DNA of 6,674 nt, taken from Pseudomonadota bacterium. GTDB taxonomy: Bacteria > Pseudomonadota > Gammaproteobacteria > Competibacterales > Competibacteraceae. A model generated the notes under the pieces. It was given only the letters and a program-made list of their open reading frames with translations. It had not been told where the DNA came from and ran no database searches. Positions 5,813 through 6,674 of this stretch are shown one piece after another. Location of the stretch: positions 1 through 6,674 of the forward strand of contig JAGTSD010000104.1 of NCBI GenBank assembly GCA_018262135.1, in the 5' to 3' direction. How positions within the stretch are numbered: position 1 is the stretch's first letter; each line of letters begins with the position of its first letter. The translations under genes were made by a program, and so were the position numbers.

Positions 5813-6674
5813 ATGCAAACCACGGCCTCGCCCGTGCTGCGGGACATCGTGTTGATCGGCGGCGGCCACAGCCACGTCGGCGTGTTGCGCCGGTTCGCCA
5901 TGAACCCCTTGCCGGGCGCGCGGCTCACGGTGATCTGCACCGACACCGATACCCCCTACTCCGGCATGTTGCCGGGCTATATCGCCGGACATTACACCTT
6001 TGACGAGGTGCATATTGATCTGCGCCGCCTGGCTGTCTTCGCCGGGGCGCGCTATTACCGCGACGAGGTCGTCGGCCTTGACCGGAGCGCGCGCCAGGTG
6101 TTGTGTCGCCACCGTCCGCCGGTCCCGTATGACGTGTTATCCATTAACATCGGTTCCACCCCGCAACTGGGTCAGGTGCCCGGCGCGAACGAGCACGCGG
6201 TGCCGGTGAAGCCGATCCGCCGCTTCAACGAACGCTGGCTGGCCCTGTTGGAGCGGGTTTGCCGCCACGCCGGAACCACGACCCTCGCCGTGGTCGGCGC
6301 GGGCGCCGGCGGGGTTGAACTGACCCTGGCCCTGCACTATCGCCTGCGCCAGGAACTGGCGACGCGGGGCCGTCAGCCTGACGAATTACGGCTGCATCTG
6401 TTTTCCGCTGGCCCGCACATTCTGCCCACCCACAATGCCACCGTGCGCGCGGCTTTCGCCAGGGTCCTGAACGGGCGAGGTGGTGGACGCCGACGAGATT
6501 CTCTGGGTCACCCAGGCGGGCGGCCCGGTCTGGCTGCGCGAGACCGGCCTGGCGCTCGACGACCACGGGTTCATCCGCATCCGCGACACCTTGCAAACCG
6601 AGACCGATCCGCTGATTTTCGCTGCCGGCGATTGCGCCTCCCTGACTGCCCGGCCGCTGGAAAAGGCGGGTGTG
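5813..6674 (+). CDS. selD: FAD/NAD(P)-binding module of a SelD fusion, frameshifted near 6476, 3' end beyond window
   Basis: This is the start of the pyridine-nucleotide-disulfide-oxidoreductase-like module found N-terminal to selenophosphate synthetase SelD in many bacteria. SelD makes selenophosphate from selenide and ATP (the SenC role in selenoneine clusters). Visible features are the FAD site VLIGGGHSHVGVLRRF (13-28), the signature TPYSGMLPGYIAGHY (47-61), and the second dinucleotide site VVGAGAGGVEL (160-170). The first frame is good to about residue 222 (ARVLNGRG, base 6478). Homology then continues in the +1 frame from 6477 to the window end: DADEILWVTQAGGPVWLRE, GLALDDHGFIRIRDTLQ, and IFAAGDCASL, the terminal FAD-binding GD motif. 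Compared with the family, roughly 20-25 residues that normally lie between these parts are missing, so the lesion looks like a deletion of 3n+2 bases. The original frame stays open to the edge but is Arg/Pro-rich nonsense. The SelD catalytic part is not in the window, so the fusion is inferred. Real mutation or sequence error cannot be told apart here. Confidence 0.8.
   Translation, partial: MQTTASPVLRDIVLIGGGHSHVGVLRRFAMNPLPGARLTVICTDTDTPYSGMLPGYIAGHYTFDEVHIDLRRLAVFAGARYYRDEVVGLDRSARQVLCRHRPPVPYDVLSINIGSTPQLGQVPGANEHAVPVKPIRRFNERWLALLERVCRHAGTTTLAVVGAGAGGVELTLALHYRLRQELATRGRQPDELRLHLFSAGPHILPTHNATVRAAFARVLNGRGGGRRRDSLGHPGGRPGLAARDRPGARRPRVHPHPRHLANRDRSADFRCRRLRLPDCPAAGKGGC

Noticed and set aside
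5237..6112. Minus-strand open frame (291 codons) across senB and the SelD-type gene
   Set aside because: It spans two recognised plus-strand genes and shows no recognisable domain.

Overview
The window is GC-rich, with codons mostly ending in G or C. Its gene set is typical of Pseudomonadota (an inference; no rRNA or taxonomic marker is present). The right-hand two thirds, from about 1330 to the end, reads as a locus for making the selenium antioxidant selenoneine. The left-hand 1.3 kb is a scrapyard of gene and transposon fragments.

Layout. Bases 1-326 hold an unidentified protein-like open frame on the minus strand that runs off the window edge. A hairpin with a T-tract at 320-343 looks like an intrinsic terminator reading rightward. 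Bases 363-860 (minus) hold a chimeric ORF. Its first part is the N-terminal side of an ImmA/IrrE-type (XRE-partner) protein, joined in frame to two short pieces that look like IS transposase. Bases 861-1329 contain no convincing gene and include a notably AT-rich patch. Then come an ATP-grasp ligase of unknown substrate (1330-2676, plus) and egtD (2673-3623, plus), overlapping by the tetranucleotide ATGA. The egtD product, the histidine trimethyltransferase, makes hercynine. Convergent to it, 15 bp away, is senA (3639-4787, minus), an EgtB-like non-heme iron enzyme with the features of selenoneine synthase. Divergent from senA across only 41 bp is senB (4829-5812, plus), the selenosugar-forming glycosyltransferase. 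Its stop codon abuts the ATG of a gene for the FAD/NAD(P)-binding module normally fused to selenophosphate synthetase SelD (5813 to window end). This last gene is frameshifted near 6476 and is cut by the window edge.

How the genes work together. By the established sen pathway, a SelD/SenC enzyme makes selenophosphate and SenB uses it with a UDP-sugar to make a selenosugar. EgtD makes hercynine, and SenA joins hercynine and the selenosugar oxidatively to form the C-Se bond of selenoneine. Every step except the SelD catalytic domain and the final C-Se cleavage is represented here. The unexplained member is the ATP-grasp ligase coupled to egtD, which may conjugate hercynine or a thio/seleno-derivative. 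The other point needing attention is the frameshift in the SelD-fusion gene, which is either a real lesion or a sequence error.
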